Positions 38,920 through 49,500 of a DNA stretch of 64,000 nucleotides are shown here, in pieces; within the stretch, counting starts at the first letter, position 1, and the number at the start of each line of letters is the position of its first letter. The position numbers were made by a program, and so were the translations under genes. Under the pieces are notes generated by a model. It had not been told where the DNA came from. It saw only the letters and a list, made by a program, of their open reading frames with translations, and did not search any database. The DNA is from Bacillus methanolicus (GTDB taxonomy: Bacteria; Bacillota; Bacilli; Bacillales; Cytobacillaceae): contig NZ_PNFF01000001.1 of assembly GCF_028888695.1 (NCBI RefSeq), positions 753,501 to 817,500 on the forward strand, read 5' to 3'.

Positions 38920-40035
38920 ATGGCAAGTGAATTATTGGATGCACTTAATTTACTTGAAAAAGAAAAAGGCATTTCTCGTGAAGTTTTGATTGAAGCGATA
39001 GAGGCAGCGCTTGTTTCCGCTTACCGCAGGAATTTTAATCAAGCACAAAACGTAAGAATTGACATGAATCTGGAAAATGGATCTATGCGGGTTTTTGCAA
39101 GGAAAGAGGTGGTTGAGGAAGTATTTGATCCTCGACTCGAAATCTCTTTGGAAGACGCTCGGCAAATCAATCCGAATTATCAAGTTGAAGATATTGTTGA
39201 ATTGGAAGTTACGCCGAAAGATTTTGGCCGAATTGCTGCGCAAACAGCAAAACAAGTTGTAACTCAGCGCGTCAGGGAAGCTGAAAGAGGAATTATTTAT
39301 TCGGAATTTATCGACCGTGAAGAAGATATTATGACGGGAATCGTTCAGCGCCAAGATTCGCGATTCATTTATGTAAGCCTCGGCAAAATTGAAGCCATTT
39401 TGCCTGCAAATGAGCAAATGCCGAATGAACAATACAAACCGCATGATCGCATTAAAGTGTATATTACAAAGGTAGAGAAAACGACAAAAGGACCGCAAAT
39501 TTACGTTTCCAGAACCCATCCGGGACTTTTAAAAAGATTATTTGAAATCGAGGTTCCGGAAATTTACGACGGAACAGTTGAAATAAAGTCTGTTGCCAGG
39601 GAAGCTGGAGACCGTTCAAAAATCTCCGTTCATTCCGATAATCCGGAGGTAGATCCGGTCGGTTCTTGTGTCGGACCAAAAGGAAGCCGCGTTCAGGCGG
39701 TTGTAAACGAATTAAAAGGTGAAAAAATCGATATTGTGAAATGGTCCGAAGACCCGGTTGAGTTTGTTGCAAATGCGCTCAGCCCTTCAAAAGTTCTTGA
39801 TGTTATTGTAAATGAGGAAGAGAAAGCAACAACTGTTATCGTTCCTGATTACCAGTTATCGCTAGCAATTGGAAAACGCGGCCAAAATGCGCGCCTTGCT
39901 GCTAAGCTGACCGGCTGGAAAATTGATATTAAGGCTGAATCAGAGGCGCGTGAAGCGGGAATTTATCCGCGCAATGAACAATTGCTGACATTTGATGAAG
40001 ACGAAGATACCGAAGAAGAATATACAATGGATTAA
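38920..40035 (+). CDS. nusA: Transcription termination/antitermination factor NusA
   Basis: NusA binds RNA polymerase and modulates pausing and termination. The 371-residue form has an N-terminal domain, S1 domain (about 135-200), and two KH domains ([16 protein letters not shown] and [20 protein letters not shown]) and, as usual in Firmicutes, lacks the C-terminal acidic repeats. The tail is acidic ([10 protein letters not shown]). AAAGGGGGAA precedes the ATG. Confidence 0.98.
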   Translation: MASELLDALNLLEKEKGISREVLIEAIEAALVSAYRRNFNQAQNVRIDMNLENGSMRVFARKEVVEEVFDPRLEISLEDARQINPNYQVEDIVELEVTPKDFGRIAAQTAKQVVTQRVREAERGIIYSEFIDREEDIMTGIVQRQDSRFIYVSLGKIEAILPANEQMPNEQYKPHDRIKVYITKVEKTTKGPQIYVSRTHPGLLKRLFEIEVPEIYDGTVEIKSVAREAGDRSKISVHSDNPEVDPVGSCVGPKGSRVQAVVNELKGEKIDIVKWSEDPVEFVANALSPSKVLDVIVNEEEKATTVIVPDYQLSLAIGKRGQNARLAAKLTGWKIDIKAESEAREAGIYPRNEQLLTFDEDEDTEEEYTMD

Positions 40036-40053
40036 GGGATGAGGTGAATGATC

Positions 40054-40335
40054 GTGAACAAACAAAAAAAAGTTCCAATGCGTAAATGTGTTGCAACTGG
40101 TGAAATGAAACCTAAGAAAGAACTCGTTCGCATCGTTCGCTCGAAAGAAGGTGTGGTATCCATTGATCCAACAGGGAAAAAATCCGGACGTGGAGCTTAT
40201 CTGTCTAAAGATAAGGAAGCCATCCTTCTGGCAAAGAAAAAAAATATTTTAGCAAATCATTTGCAAACAACGATAGATGAGACCATATATGATGAGCTCT
40301 TAGAGCTTATCGAGAAGGAGAAACGACTATCCTGA
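40054..40335 (+). CDS. rnpM: RNase P modulator RnpM (YlxR)
   Basis: YlxR/RnpM is a small RNA-binding protein reported to bind and modulate the RNase P RNA. The 93-residue product has [23 protein letters not shown] and [17 protein letters not shown] 40054 is chosen because GAGGTGA ends 6-7 nt upstream; ATG 40048 directly touches the site. It sits between nusA and ylxQ as usual and overlaps ylxQ by one base. Confidence 0.93.
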   Translation: MNKQKKVPMRKCVATGEMKPKKELVRIVRSKEGVVSIDPTGKKSGRGAYLSKDKEAILLAKKKNILANHLQTTIDETIYDELLELIEKEKRLS

Positions 40336-40637
40336 TGAATTCAAATCAATGGATGTCATTGCTTGGCTTAGCCAATCGAGCTCGTAAAATCATTTCAGGC
40401 GAGGAGCTTACCGTTAAGGAAATCAGAAGCGGTAAAGCAAAGCTCGTTTTATTGGCAAGAGATGCATCAGCCAATACGACAAAGAAGATTACTGATAAAT
40501 GCGGGTCCTATCACGTCCCATATAAAATGGTTGCAAACCGATATCTGCTCGGTCAAGCAATTGGAAAAGAAGCCCGCGTAGTCGCAGCCATTTTAGATGA
40601 AGGATTTGCGAAAAAACTGATGACGTTGCTCGATTAA
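40335..40637 (+). CDS. ylxQ: YlxQ, L7Ae-family RNA-binding protein
   Basis: This 100-residue protein belongs to the L7Ae/L30e family of kink-turn RNA binders; its exact target is not settled. The core [39 protein letters not shown] is typical. It overlaps the rnpM stop by one base, and infB follows after 19 bases. Confidence 0.94.
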   Translation: MNSNQWMSLLGLANRARKIISGEELTVKEIRSGKAKLVLLARDASANTTKKITDKCGSYHVPYKMVANRYLLGQAIGKEARVVAAILDEGFAKKLMTLLD

Positions 40638-40656
40638 TTTTAGCGGGGGTGAAAAT

Positions 40657-42879
40657 ATGAGTAAAACGCGAGTTTACGAATATGCGAAAAAACATAATAT
40701 TTCAAGCAAAGATGTGATATCAAAACTAAAAGATATGAATATTGATGTAAAAAATCACATGGCAACTTTAGAAGAAGAAACGATCAAAAAATTAGACGGA
40801 GTTTATATAAAAAAAGAAGAGAAAAAACCACAAAAACAAGGCAATCAACAACAGTCTCAAACAAGTTTAAAGCAAAAACCCGTTATGAATGCGAAGGCAG
40901 TGCCCTTTGAAGAAGACGTTGAAAAAAATCCGAGCCGCGTAAAAGTGAAACCTGTTCCTAAAATAAAAGAGGGCAAAAAGCACGATCAAGAAATTCAGTC
41001 AAAAGAAAAAAAGGTGTTAAACAAAAATAAGAATAAGAGCAGCAACAATAAACAAAAAAATAATTATAACAAAGGCAAAAATCATCAATCACATCAAGTT
41101 CAGCCTCAAAAGAAAAAAGAAAAAGAGCTGCCATCAAAAATCACATTTACGGGATCACTAACAGTTGCAGAGCTTGCAAAAAAGCTTCATAGGGAGCCTT
41201 CTGAAATCATTAAGAAACTATTTATGCTCGGTGTCATGGCAACAATCAATCAAGATCTTGATAAAGATGCAATTGAATTGATTGCCGGTGATTATGGAGT
41301 GGAAGTGGAAGAAGAGATCCAAGTCGATACGACTGACCTCGAAGTCTACTTTACGAAAGATGATGAAAAAGACCTCGTAGAAAGGCCTCCGGTTGTTACG
41401 ATCATGGGACACGTTGACCACGGCAAAACGACTCTGTTGGATTCAATTCGGCAATCGAAGGTAACTGCTCAAGAGGCCGGCGGTATTACACAGCATATCG
41501 GTGCTTATCAAGTTGTAAAAAACGGTAAGAAAATCACGTTTCTTGATACACCGGGACATGCTGCCTTTACAACGATGCGTGCACGCGGAGCAAGCATTAC
41601 CGATATCACAATTCTTGTCGTTGCTGCAGACGATGGTGTCATGCCTCAAACAGTTGAGGCCATAAACCATGCGAAAGCTGCTGAAGTTCCAATTATTGTA
41701 GCGGTTAATAAAATGGATAAACCTGATGCTAATCCGGACCGGGTCATGCAGGAATTGACAGAACACGGATTAGTTCCAGAAGCCTGGGGCGGAGACACGA
41801 TTTTTGTCCAAATTTCCGCTCTGAAAGGTGAAGGAATTGATGAACTGCTGGAAATGATATTGCTTGTAAGTGAAGTTGAAGAGTATAAAGCGAATCCAAA
41901 CCGCAATGCCGTTGGTACCGTTATTGAGGCACAGCTTGATAAAGGCCGGGGATCGGTTGCTACCCTTCTAGTTCAAAACGGCACGTTGAGGGTGGGAGAC
42001 CCGATCGTTGTCGGAAATACCTTTGGACGTGTGCGTGCTATGGTAAACGATATGGGCCGCCGTGTAAAAGAGGCAGGTCCGTCTACACCGGTTGAAATTA
42101 CTGGTTTGAACGATGTTCCGCAAGCCGGCGATCGTTTTGTTGTGTTTGATGATGAGAAAACAGCTCGTCAAATCGGCGAAGCGCGTGCTCAACAAGCGAT
42201 TCAGGCACAACGAGGCGAAAAATCAAGGGTAAGCCTTGAATCATTGTTTGAACAAATGAAACAAGGGGAAATGAAAGATCTAAACGTCATTATTAAAGCA
42301 GACGTGCAAGGATCTGCAGAAGCTCTTGCGGCATCATTGCAAAAAATTGATGTCGAAGGAGTAAACATCAGAATCATTCACTCAGGCGTAGGTGCGATTA
42401 CCGAATCAGATATAACGCTCGCTGCCGCATCAAATGCAATTGTAATCGGTTTTAATGTTCGGCCTGACGTAAACGCCAAACGTGCAGCTGAAGAGGAAAA
42501 AGTAGACATCCGCCTGCACCGAATCATTTACAAAGCGATTGAAGAAATTGAAGCCGCAATGAAAGGGTTGCTTGAACCCGAGTTCGAAGAAAAAACGATC
42601 GGCCAGGCAGAAGTGCGCCAAACGTTCAAAGTATCGAAAGTTGGAACAATTGCCGGTTGTTATGTTACAGATGGAAAAATTACACGCGACAGCGGTGTTC
42701 GCTTAATTCGTGACGGAATTGTCATCTTTGAAGGTACAATTGATGCCTTGAAACGTTTTAAAGATGATGCGAAAGAGGTAAACCAAGGTTATGAGTGCGG
42801 TATTACCATTAAGAACTTCAATGATATTAAAGAAGGCGACATCATTGAAGCATTCATAATGGAAGAAGTGGAACGGTAA
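40657..42879 (+). CDS. infB: Translation initiation factor IF-2
   Basis: IF-2 delivers fMet-tRNA to the 30S subunit and drives subunit joining. The 740-residue protein begins with the IF2_N motif ([20 protein letters not shown]), a long Lys/Gln/Asn-rich linker (about 50-160), a second IF2_N motif, and the G domain with G1 GHVDHGKTT (251-259), DTPGHAAF and NKMD. The C-terminal fMet-tRNA-binding domain is complete. The stop overlaps ylxP by one base. Confidence 0.98.
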   Translation: MSKTRVYEYAKKHNISSKDVISKLKDMNIDVKNHMATLEEETIKKLDGVYIKKEEKKPQKQGNQQQSQTSLKQKPVMNAKAVPFEEDVEKNPSRVKVKPVPKIKEGKKHDQEIQSKEKKVLNKNKNKSSNNKQKNNYNKGKNHQSHQVQPQKKKEKELPSKITFTGSLTVAELAKKLHREPSEIIKKLFMLGVMATINQDLDKDAIELIAGDYGVEVEEEIQVDTTDLEVYFTKDDEKDLVERPPVVTIMGHVDHGKTTLLDSIRQSKVTAQEAGGITQHIGAYQVVKNGKKITFLDTPGHAAFTTMRARGASITDITILVVAADDGVMPQTVEAINHAKAAEVPIIVAVNKMDKPDANPDRVMQELTEHGLVPEAWGGDTIFVQISALKGEGIDELLEMILLVSEVEEYKANPNRNAVGTVIEAQLDKGRGSVATLLVQNGTLRVGDPIVVGNTFGRVRAMVNDMGRRVKEAGPSTPVEITGLNDVPQAGDRFVVFDDEKTARQIGEARAQQAIQAQRGEKSRVSLESLFEQMKQGEMKDLNVIIKADVQGSAEALAASLQKIDVEGVNIRIIHSGVGAITESDITLAAASNAIVIGFNVRPDVNAKRAAEEEKVDIRLHRIIYKAIEEIEAAMKGLLEPEFEEKTIGQAEVRQTFKVSKVGTIAGCYVTDGKITRDSGVRLIRDGIVIFEGTIDALKRFKDDAKEVNQGYECGITIKNFNDIKEGDIIEAFIMEEVER

Positions 42880-43160
42880 TGGTTATCGGCCTAGCCGCAT
42901 GTGAATGCATTATTTATGATGCTTCTTCACTGAAAGAGAAAAGGGCAGTGCTCAAGCGCATACTCATGCGCCTAAAGCAAAAATTTAATATTTCCGTTGC
43001 GGAAGTCGATCATCAGGATGTTTGGCAGCGTACAAAAATTGCAGTCGTTGCCGTCTCATCCGCGAAGATTTCAGCGGAACAGGAACTTCAAAATGCCCTG
43101 AAATTAATCGACTCTTTTCCGGAAATTGAACGGACAATCACCGAAATAGAATGGCTGTAA
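42879..43160 (+). CDS. ylxP: YlxP, DUF503-family protein
   Basis: YlxP is a small conserved protein of the nusA-infB operon of unknown biochemical role. The 93-residue product has the DUF503 pattern LKEKRAVLKRILMRLKQKFNISVAEVDHQDVWQ and WQRTKIAVVAVSS. It starts in the infB stop codon (TAATG). A folded spacer of 97 bases separates it from rbfA. Confidence 0.92.
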   Translation: MVIGLAACECIIYDASSLKEKRAVLKRILMRLKQKFNISVAEVDHQDVWQRTKIAVVAVSSAKISAEQELQNALKLIDSFPEIERTITEIEWL

Positions 43161-43169
43161 ATCATAAAA

Positions 43170-43244
43170 GTTCTGTTCGCTTGTTAAGCCGAGCGAACGG
43201 AGCTTTCTAAAAATCGAAAGCTACCCGGTTAGACGTGACAGAAC
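43170..43244 (+). ncRNA. Candidate structured RNA element between ylxP and rbfA
   Basis: Seven-base arms GTTCTGT (43170-43176) and ACAGAAC (43238-43244) close a 75-base region with two internal hairpins: GTTCGCT/AGCGAAC (43175-43198) and AGCTTTC/GAAAGCT (43201-43222). The outer stem and the first hairpin share two bases, so they compete at their junction. The rbfA ribosome site starts right after. Possibly a translational control element. Confidence 0.4.
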
Positions 43245-43257
43245 GAGGTGAAGTGAA

Positions 43258-43629
43258 ATGAACCTTAGAGCAAACCGTGTTGGAGAACAAATGAAAAAAG
43301 AACTTGGAGACATCATCGGCAGAAAAATTAAAGACCCGCGGATCGGGTTTGTTACGGTAACTGATGTCCAAGTAACCGGTGATCTCCAGCAGGCAAAGGT
43401 TTTTATTTCGGTTTTAGGTGACGAAGAGCAAAGAGAAAATACTCTAAAAGGCTTGGCAAAGGCTAAGGGATTTATCCGCTCAGAAATCGGACAGCGCATT
43501 CGTTTGCGCAAAACACCTGAAATCATTTTTGAATTTGATGAATCCATTGATTACGGAAATCGAATCGAATCATTGCTTCATCAAATTCATAATGAGGAAA
43601 AATCGAAAGAAAACCGGAATAATGAGTAA
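43258..43629 (+). CDS. rbfA: Ribosome-binding factor A
   Basis: RbfA is a KH-domain factor for 16S rRNA maturation and cold growth. The 123-residue product has [32 protein letters not shown] and the KH helix region [26 protein letters not shown] is about 6 nt upstream. Its stop codon lies in a terminator hairpin. Confidence 0.97.
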   Translation: MNLRANRVGEQMKKELGDIIGRKIKDPRIGFVTVTDVQVTGDLQQAKVFISVLGDEEQRENTLKGLAKAKGFIRSEIGQRIRLRKTPEIIFEFDESIDYGNRIESLLHQIHNEEKSKENRNNE

Positions 43630-43658
43630 GGATAGACCGATTGAGTCTATCCTTTTTT
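43628..43658 (+). terminator. Intrinsic terminator overlapping the rbfA stop
   Basis: AAGGATAGAC and GTCTATCCTT form a perfect 10-base stem with a 7-base loop, followed by a T run. truB begins 35 bases later, so it may be partial. Confidence 0.8.
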
Positions 43659-43692
43659 CGCGCAAAAATCCAAAAAAAGGTGGTGATCCTAA

Positions 43693-44607
43693 ATGGATGG
43701 TATTTTGCCGCTCTTCAAGCCAAAAGGAATGACTTCCCATGATTGTGTTTTTAAGCTTCGGAAAATGCTAAAAATCAAAAAAATCGGACATACGGGAACT
43801 TTAGACCCGGATGTTGACGGAGTATTGCCTATATGCATCGGCAAAGCAACGAAAGTAGCGGAATACATAACAGAAGCCGGAAAAACGTATGAGGGGCAAG
43901 TGACGATTGGCTATTCGACAACAACGGAAGATGCTTCAGGGGACATTGTTGAACAAATTTCAGGTACAAAAAAATTTACAAGGGAAGAAATCGTTCAAGT
44001 CTTGCATTCCTTTAAAGGTGAAATTGTCCAGACGCCTCCCATGTACTCTGCCGTGAAAGTCAATGGCAAACGCCTATATGAATATGCAAGGCAAGGAATC
44101 GAAGTAGAACGGCCAACGAGAAAGGTAACCATTTATTCGATCGACCTTCTGGATGACAGAAACATTTTTGAAGGCGAGACGGTGAATTTCCGTTTCCGCG
44201 TTTCATGCAGCAAAGGTACCTACATCAGAACACTTGCAGTCATGATTGGTGAAAAACTTGGATATCCTGCCCATATGTCTGATTTGACCAGAATTCAATC
44301 AGCCGGTTTCACCTTGGCTGATTCTTGGACCTTTGAACAAATTCAGGCAATGATTGATGATGAAACAATTTCTGAAGCTCTATTTCCGATTGAAGCTGCG
44401 CTGTCTCATTTGCCGAAATATCAATTAGATGATAAAGTAGCAGAGAAAGTAAAAAATGGTGCTGTATTAAGCACTCCCAAACATTTAGAAAATTTGGAAG
44501 GGCCTGTCGTTTTTGAAACAAAAACGGGGATAGCGTTAGCTATTTACAAACTTCATCCTTTGAAAAAAGGCTTTATGAAACCCGAGAAAGTTTTAAGAAA
44601 TATATAG
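43693..44607 (+). CDS. truB: tRNA pseudouridine(55) synthase
   Basis: TruB makes pseudouridine at position 55 of the T loop in tRNAs. The 304-residue protein has the catalytic Asp38 in GHTGTLDPDVDGVLPICIGKATK, then KTYEGQVTIGYSTTTEDASGD and the PUA-like end. AAAAAAGGTGGTGAT lies ahead of the ATG. ribF follows after 27 bases. Confidence 0.97.
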   Translation: MDGILPLFKPKGMTSHDCVFKLRKMLKIKKIGHTGTLDPDVDGVLPICIGKATKVAEYITEAGKTYEGQVTIGYSTTTEDASGDIVEQISGTKKFTREEIVQVLHSFKGEIVQTPPMYSAVKVNGKRLYEYARQGIEVERPTRKVTIYSIDLLDDRNIFEGETVNFRFRVSCSKGTYIRTLAVMIGEKLGYPAHMSDLTRIQSAGFTLADSWTFEQIQAMIDDETISEALFPIEAALSHLPKYQLDDKVAEKVKNGAVLSTPKHLENLEGPVVFETKTGIALAIYKLHPLKKGFMKPEKVLRNI

Positions 44608-44634
44608 ACCCGTGCAAGAAAAGGTGAATTCAGC

Positions 44635-45585
44635 GTGGAAATTATTCATATTCATCATCCTCATCAGTTTAATAAATCGGATTTTCCGCCTCTCGCTATG
44701 GCGCTCGGTTTTTTTGACGGTGTCCATCTCGGCCACCAAAAAGTGATTGGGAAGGCAAAAGAAATTGCTGATCAAAATGGAATGAAAAGTGCTGTGATGA
44801 CATTTGATCCTCATCCTTCGGTCGTTTTAGGAAGGAGTGTTCGGCATGTGGAATACATAACACCTTTAGAGGATAAAATCAGGCTTATTTCCGGCTTGAA
44901 CATTGATTATCTGTTTGTTGTCCATTTTACAGTTGATTTCGCAAACCTTCTTCCTCAAGAATTTGTCGATCAATATATTATCGGTTTAAATGTCAAACAT
45001 ACAGTTGCAGGGTTTGATTTTACATATGGAAGAATGGGAAAAGGCACGATGGAGACTCTTCCATTTCATTCCCGTGAACAATTCGGATATTCTGTTGTTC
45101 CGAAATTATCGTCAAGGGATGGAAAAATAAGCTCAACGTTAATCCGGTCATTGATCCGTGACGGAAGAACAGAAGAACTTCCCGATTTGCTCGGACGCTT
45201 TTATTCCGTTAAAGGAACAGTCGTACACGGGGATAAAAGAGGAAGAACAATTGGGTTTCCAACTGCTAATATTGAATTAACCGATGAATACATTCTGCCG
45301 CCGACAGGTGTGTACGCCGTCCGCATACGGATCAATGATCAATGGTTTCAAGGTGTTTGCAACGTCGGATACAAACCGACATTTAATCAAGTAAATCGTG
45401 ATAAGCCTTCAATAGAGGTTCATATTTTTCAGTTCGAACAGGAGATATATGGTGAAAAAGTAACCGTCGAATGGCATATCCGTTTACGAAATGAGAAAAA
45501 ATTTGCTCGGATTGAACAACTCGTCTCACAGATTGAAAATGACCGCCGGGCTGCACTTCAGTATTTTGAGAAAAACAGCGTTTAG
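44635..45585 (+). CDS. ribF: Bifunctional riboflavin kinase/FAD synthetase
   Basis: RibF (RibC in B. subtilis) converts riboflavin to FMN and FMN to FAD. The N-terminal adenylyltransferase domain has GFFDGVHLGHQKVI and FTYGRMGKGT. The C-terminal kinase domain has VHGDKRGRTIGFPTANIE and GVCNVGYKPTF. The GTG start has AAAAGGTGAA about 8 nt upstream. Confidence 0.97.
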   Translation: MEIIHIHHPHQFNKSDFPPLAMALGFFDGVHLGHQKVIGKAKEIADQNGMKSAVMTFDPHPSVVLGRSVRHVEYITPLEDKIRLISGLNIDYLFVVHFTVDFANLLPQEFVDQYIIGLNVKHTVAGFDFTYGRMGKGTMETLPFHSREQFGYSVVPKLSSRDGKISSTLIRSLIRDGRTEELPDLLGRFYSVKGTVVHGDKRGRTIGFPTANIELTDEYILPPTGVYAVRIRINDQWFQGVCNVGYKPTFNQVNRDKPSIEVHIFQFEQEIYGEKVTVEWHIRLRNEKKFARIEQLVSQIENDRRAALQYFEKNSV

Positions 45586-45587
45586 AC

Positions 45588-45616
45588 TTGCTTTTTGTCA
45601 TAAAAAGTTGTATTCT
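45588..45616 (+). promoter_or_regulatory. SigA-type promoter of rpsO
   Basis: TTGCTT (45588-45593) and TATTCT (45611-45616) are spaced by 17 bases. A leader of about 85 bases would follow. Confidence 0.55.
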
Positions 45617-45622
45617 AAAAAG

Positions 45623-45705
45623 GTATGAAAATGAACCTTTGCTTGGCAAGTCGAATCACCGACGCTTGCTCAGTAATTGGGGATTACAAATAGGAGGTGA
45701 AAAGG
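45623..45705 (+). promoter_or_regulatory. rpsO leader, possible S15-binding autoregulatory RNA
   Basis: The leader holds complementary segments (GCTTGGCAAG and the GCTTGC part around 45641-45669) ahead of the AGGAGGTGA site. S15 is known to control its own mRNA in related bacilli. I cannot confirm the exact binding fold here. Confidence 0.35.
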
Positions 45706-45975
45706 ATGGCCATCACACAAGAACGTAAGAATGAAATCATTAATCAGTTCAAGATTCACGAAAACGACACTGGTTCTCCAGAAGTACAAATCGCTGTCCT
45801 TACTGAACAGATTAACAATTTAAACGAACATTTGCGTGTGCACAAAAAAGACCACCATTCACGTCGCGGTCTTTTAAAAATGGTAGGTAAACGCCGTAAC
45901 CTTTTAACGTATCTACGAAACAAAGACATTCAACGTTACCGTGAGCTTATCAACAAACTCGGTTTACGTCGATAG
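45706..45975 (+). CDS. rpsO: Ribosomal protein S15
   Basis: S15 is a primary 16S rRNA-binding protein of the 30S platform. The 89-residue product has the family core [22 protein letters not shown] and [22 protein letters not shown] 45706 is 8 nt after GGAGG; the GTG at 45697 lies inside the ribosome site. pnp follows, an arrangement conserved in many bacteria. Confidence 0.98.
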   Translation: MAITQERKNEIINQFKIHENDTGSPEVQIAVLTEQINNLNEHLRVHKKDHHSRRGLLKMVGKRRNLLTYLRNKDIQRYRELINKLGLRR

Positions 45976-45981
45976 TCAACA

Positions 45982-46007
45982 GAAGCGGGATCTTTCCCGC
46001 TTTTTCT
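45982..46007 (+). terminator. Intrinsic terminator after rpsO
   Basis: AAGCGGGA and TCCCGCTT pair around a short loop, followed by TTTTCTTAT. Confidence 0.85.
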
Positions 46008-46264
46008 TATACTGAAATAAAATGAAAATCATAAGTATCTTTTCAGAAAGAAGTACTTGAAAACAGGAAAGTTTCTGATCCAAAATCATACATATTTTCT
46101 TAAACATTTTAATGAACAGCTATTTCGTGCATATTATAACTACTTATAATAATAAAGAAAGCATTTCATTAGCTTAAAATATGATTACTTGGTAAAGCAG
46201 AGTTTATTTAAAAACCTTGCTTATTCTCTAAGAGTGATTCAGGTAGAGAGGGGTTTAAATACGA

Positions 46265-48376
46265 ATGGAAAATGAGAAACGGGTCTATTCCATGGATTGG
46301 GCCGGACGCAATTTAACTGTGGAAATTGGACAGTTGGCGAAACAAGCTAACGGTGCAGTTCTAGTCCGTTATGGCGATACAGTCGTGCTAAGTACGGCAA
46401 CAGCTTCAAAAGAACCAAAAAATGTTGATTTTTTTCCGCTGACAGTCAATTATGAGGAGCGCTTGTATGCTGTTGGGAAAATTCCCGGAGGTTTTATAAA
46501 AAGAGAAGGCCGCCCAAGTGAAAAGGCGATCCTGGCAAGCCGGCTGATTGACCGTCCGATACGGCCTTTATTTGCAGAAGGATTCCGTAATGAAGTGCAG
46601 GTTGTCAGCATGGTTATGAGTGTTGATCAGGATTGCTCTTCTGAAATGGCAGCCATGTTTGGGTCTTCCCTCGCTCTTTGCATATCAGATATTCCATTTG
46701 AAGGGCCGATTGCCGGTGTCACCGTCGGACGAGTCGGGGGAAAATTTATTATTAACCCTGGCGTTCAAGAAATGGAACAAAGCGATATGCATCTAGTAGT
46801 TGCAGGAACAAAAGATGCAATTAACATGGTTGAAGCGGGTGCCGATGAAGTGCCTGAGGAAGTAATGCTGGAAGCAATCATGTTTGGACATGAAGAAATA
46901 AAACGATTGATTGAGTTTCAGGAAAAAATTACTTCAGAAATTGGCAAAGAGAAAATGGAAGTTGTTTTATTCGAATTAGATAAGGAACTTGAAGCCGAAG
47001 TCCGCGAGATGTGTGAAGCAGACATGATTAAGGCGATCCAAGTACCGGAAAAGCTAGCTCGCGAAGATGCAATTAATGAAGTGAAAAATGAAGTGCTTGC
47101 GAAATATGAAGAACAAGAAGCGGACGAAGATACGTTAAAACAAGTAAAACAAATTTTGGATAACATTGTAAAAAATGAAGTTCGCCGCTTAATTACAGAG
47201 GAAAAAATACGCCCTGACGGCCGTAAAGTAGATGAAATCAGGCCGCATTCTTCTGAAATTGGAATTTTGCCGCGCACGCACGGTTCCGGATTGTTTACGC
47301 GCGGACAAACGCAGGCGTTGAGCGTTTGTACACTTGGTGCATTGGGTGATGTCCAAATTTTGGACGGGCTCGGAATTGAGGAAGAGAAACGTTTTATGCA
47401 CCATTATAACTTCCCGAGCTTCAGTGTTGGTGAAACGGGTCCCATGAGAGGACCGGGGCGCCGCGAAATTGGACACGGAGCATTGGGAGAGCGTGCATTG
47501 GAACCGGTTATTCCATCTGAAAAAGAATTCCCATATACAGTTCGTCTTGTTTCCGAGGTGCTTGAATCAAACGGTTCCACATCTCAAGCAAGCATTTGCG
47601 CCAGCACATTGGCAATGATGGATGCAGGGGTTCCGATTAAGGCTCCGGTTGCAGGAATTGCAATGGGACTTGTTAAATCAGGCGACAATTATACGATTTT
47701 AACGGATATTCAAGGGATGGAAGACCATCTTGGCGATATGGACTTTAAGGTTGCAGGAACTCCAAAAGGGGTTACCGCATTGCAAATGGACATTAAGATT
47801 GAAGGTTTATCACGGGAAATACTCGAAGAAGCCTTGCAGCAAGCGAAAAAAGGCCGCATGCAAATCCTTGATTCCATGTTAAAGACGATATCCAAGCCAA
47901 GAGAACAATTATCGAAATATGCTCCAAAAATCTTAACGATGACAATAAATCCTGAAAAAATTCGTGATGTAATCGGACCTAGCGGAAAACAAATTAACAA
48001 AATTATCGAAGAAACCGGTGTAAAAATTGATATTGAACAGGATGGAACAATCTTCATTTCTTCCATAGATGAAGAAATGAATCAAAAAGCAAAGACGATT
48101 ATAGAGGACATTGTCCGGGAAGTTGAAGTCGGACAACTCTATCTCGGTAAAGTAAAACGGATTGAAAAATTTGGTGCCTTCGTTGAAATCTTCAACGGCA
48201 AAGATGGCCTCGTTCATATTTCAGAATTGGCTGAGGAACGGGTAGGCAAAGTCGAAGATGTTGTATCGATCGGTGACGAAATATTAGTAAAAGTAACCGA
48301 AATCGATAAACAAGGCCGCGTCAACCTTTCACGAAAAGCAGTACTAAAAGAACAGCGTGAAAGACAAGCAAAATAA
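46265..48376 (+). CDS. pnp: Polynucleotide phosphorylase
   Basis: PNPase degrades RNA 3' to 5' by phosphorolysis and is a core degradosome enzyme. The 703-residue protein has two RNase PH domains ([31 protein letters not shown] and [21 protein letters not shown]), a KH domain ([17 protein letters not shown]) and an S1 domain ([28 protein letters not shown]). GAGAGGGG lies ahead of the ATG. The 257-base AT-rich leader (46008-46264) has TATAAT-like boxes near 46135-46150 but no convincing -35. Confidence 0.98.
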   Translation: MENEKRVYSMDWAGRNLTVEIGQLAKQANGAVLVRYGDTVVLSTATASKEPKNVDFFPLTVNYEERLYAVGKIPGGFIKREGRPSEKAILASRLIDRPIRPLFAEGFRNEVQVVSMVMSVDQDCSSEMAAMFGSSLALCISDIPFEGPIAGVTVGRVGGKFIINPGVQEMEQSDMHLVVAGTKDAINMVEAGADEVPEEVMLEAIMFGHEEIKRLIEFQEKITSEIGKEKMEVVLFELDKELEAEVREMCEADMIKAIQVPEKLAREDAINEVKNEVLAKYEEQEADEDTLKQVKQILDNIVKNEVRRLITEEKIRPDGRKVDEIRPHSSEIGILPRTHGSGLFTRGQTQALSVCTLGALGDVQILDGLGIEEEKRFMHHYNFPSFSVGETGPMRGPGRREIGHGALGERALEPVIPSEKEFPYTVRLVSEVLESNGSTSQASICASTLAMMDAGVPIKAPVAGIAMGLVKSGDNYTILTDIQGMEDHLGDMDFKVAGTPKGVTALQMDIKIEGLSREILEEALQQAKKGRMQILDSMLKTISKPREQLSKYAPKILTMTINPEKIRDVIGPSGKQINKIIEETGVKIDIEQDGTIFISSIDEEMNQKAKTIIEDIVREVEVGQLYLGKVKRIEKFGAFVEIFNGKDGLVHISELAEERVGKVEDVVSIGDEILVKVTEIDKQGRVNLSRKAVLKEQRERQAK

Positions 48377-48382
48377 AAAGAG

Positions 48383-48405
48383 CCAGGGTTGCCCCTGGTT
48401 TTTTT
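48383..48405 (+). terminator. Intrinsic terminator 1 after pnp
   Basis: CCAGGG and CCCTGG pair around TTGC, followed by seven T. Confidence 0.9.
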
Positions 48406-48433
48406 AACGCTTTAAAGCATCGCGGGCCAGACC

Positions 48434-48466
48434 CGCACTACGTTAATGCGTTAAAGTGCGTTTTTT
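48434..48466 (+). terminator. Intrinsic terminator 2 after pnp (tandem)
   Basis: CGCACT and AGTGCG pair, with an inner ACG/CGT, followed by six T. A GCGGG/CCCGC stem (about 48422-48436) lies between the two terminators and overlaps the second. Confidence 0.75.
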
Positions 48467-48528
48467 GATAATGGCCGTTCTACCTTGTCCCAGATTTACA
48501 TATTGTAAAGTGAAGGGGGCAGGATCGA

Positions 48529-49482
48529 ATGAAAAAGGTCGTCCATTTGGCTTTATTTCTTTTATTTTCAATGTTCGTGATCAATAATCCGTTAATTTCC
48601 CAATATATATCTAAATTAAAAGCAGATTCTATTACTGTAAATCAAACAACAAATCCTTTGTTTCAGGAAATAAATAATCGTGCAGGCGAATATGAAAAAA
48701 AGCCCATTAATGCTAAAATAGATCGGGTATGGAAAGCAATTCCCGGATATAATGGGATTAAAGTTGACGTTCCGGCTTCATACAAAAAAATGAAAAAGGA
48801 CGGTAAATTTAGCGAAGAAAAATTAGTTTATAAGCAAATAAGTCCGGAAGTGCATCTTTCTGATCTTCCGCCAGCCGCTGTTTATCGGGGGAATCCGGAA
48901 AAACCGATGGTCAGTTTTATTATTAATGTTGCCTGGGGAAATGAATATCTTTCCGGAATGCTAGCAACCTTAAAAAAACATAATGTTTCAGCAAGTTTTT
49001 TCTTAGAAGGAAGATGGGTAAAAAATAATCCCGAGCTTGCGAAAATGATAGCCGAAGCTGGACACGAAATAGGAAACCACTCGTACACACACCCTAATAT
49101 GAAAACATTGCCCCCTGCTGAAATAATCAAAGAAATAAAGAGAACGAATGAAGTGATAGAAGCGACAACTGGAAACAGGCCGAAATGGTTAGCACCACCA
49201 AGCGGTTCCTATCGTGAAGAAGTCGTAAAAATAGCTTCAGAATTTAATATGGGCACTGTCATGTGGAGTCTCGATACAATAGACTGGCAAAAACCAGCAC
49301 CGGAGGTTCTGATTAACAGAATCATTCCAAAACTTCACAATGGTGCGTTAATTTTGATGCATCCCACGGAGTCAACTGCAAAAGCATTAGACCAATTAAT
49401 ATTGCAAATTAAACAAAAAAATTTGAAAATAGATACAGTTTCCAGCTTGTTAAGTGAAGAAAGGATTGTCCAAAATGAATGA
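48529..49482 (+). CDS. ylxY: YlxY, polysaccharide-deacetylase-like protein
   Basis: YlxY has the NodB fold of carbohydrate deacetylases, which usually act on peptidoglycan or chitin, and has been linked to sporulation in B. subtilis. It has an N-terminal hydrophobic signal/anchor (about 5-24). The metal His pair is present (GNHSYTHPNM) and so are GSYREEVV and LMHPT. The usual catalytic Asp-Asp motif is replaced: the first motif reads MVSFIINVAWGNEY. B. subtilis YlxY shows a similar change as I recall it, so activity is doubtful. Confidence 0.92.
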   Translation: MKKVVHLALFLLFSMFVINNPLISQYISKLKADSITVNQTTNPLFQEINNRAGEYEKKPINAKIDRVWKAIPGYNGIKVDVPASYKKMKKDGKFSEEKLVYKQISPEVHLSDLPPAAVYRGNPEKPMVSFIINVAWGNEYLSGMLATLKKHNVSASFFLEGRWVKNNPELAKMIAEAGHEIGNHSYTHPNMKTLPPAEIIKEIKRTNEVIEATTGNRPKWLAPPSGSYREEVVKIASEFNMGTVMWSLDTIDWQKPAPEVLINRIIPKLHNGALILMHPTESTAKALDQLILQIKQKNLKIDTVSSLLSEERIVQNE

Positions 49483-49500
49483 AATGAATCGTCATTTTAT

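Noticed and set aside
38950-39519. A 189-codon minus-strand gene inside nusA.
   Set aside because: It lies wholly antisense to a highly conserved gene and has the Phe/Arg/Asn-rich composition expected of a mirror frame.
43170-43244. A tRNA gene, suggested by 75 bases closed by a 7-base stem.
   Set aside because: No anticodon arm or T arm of the right size, no TTCGA loop, and the first inner hairpin uses bases of the closing stem.
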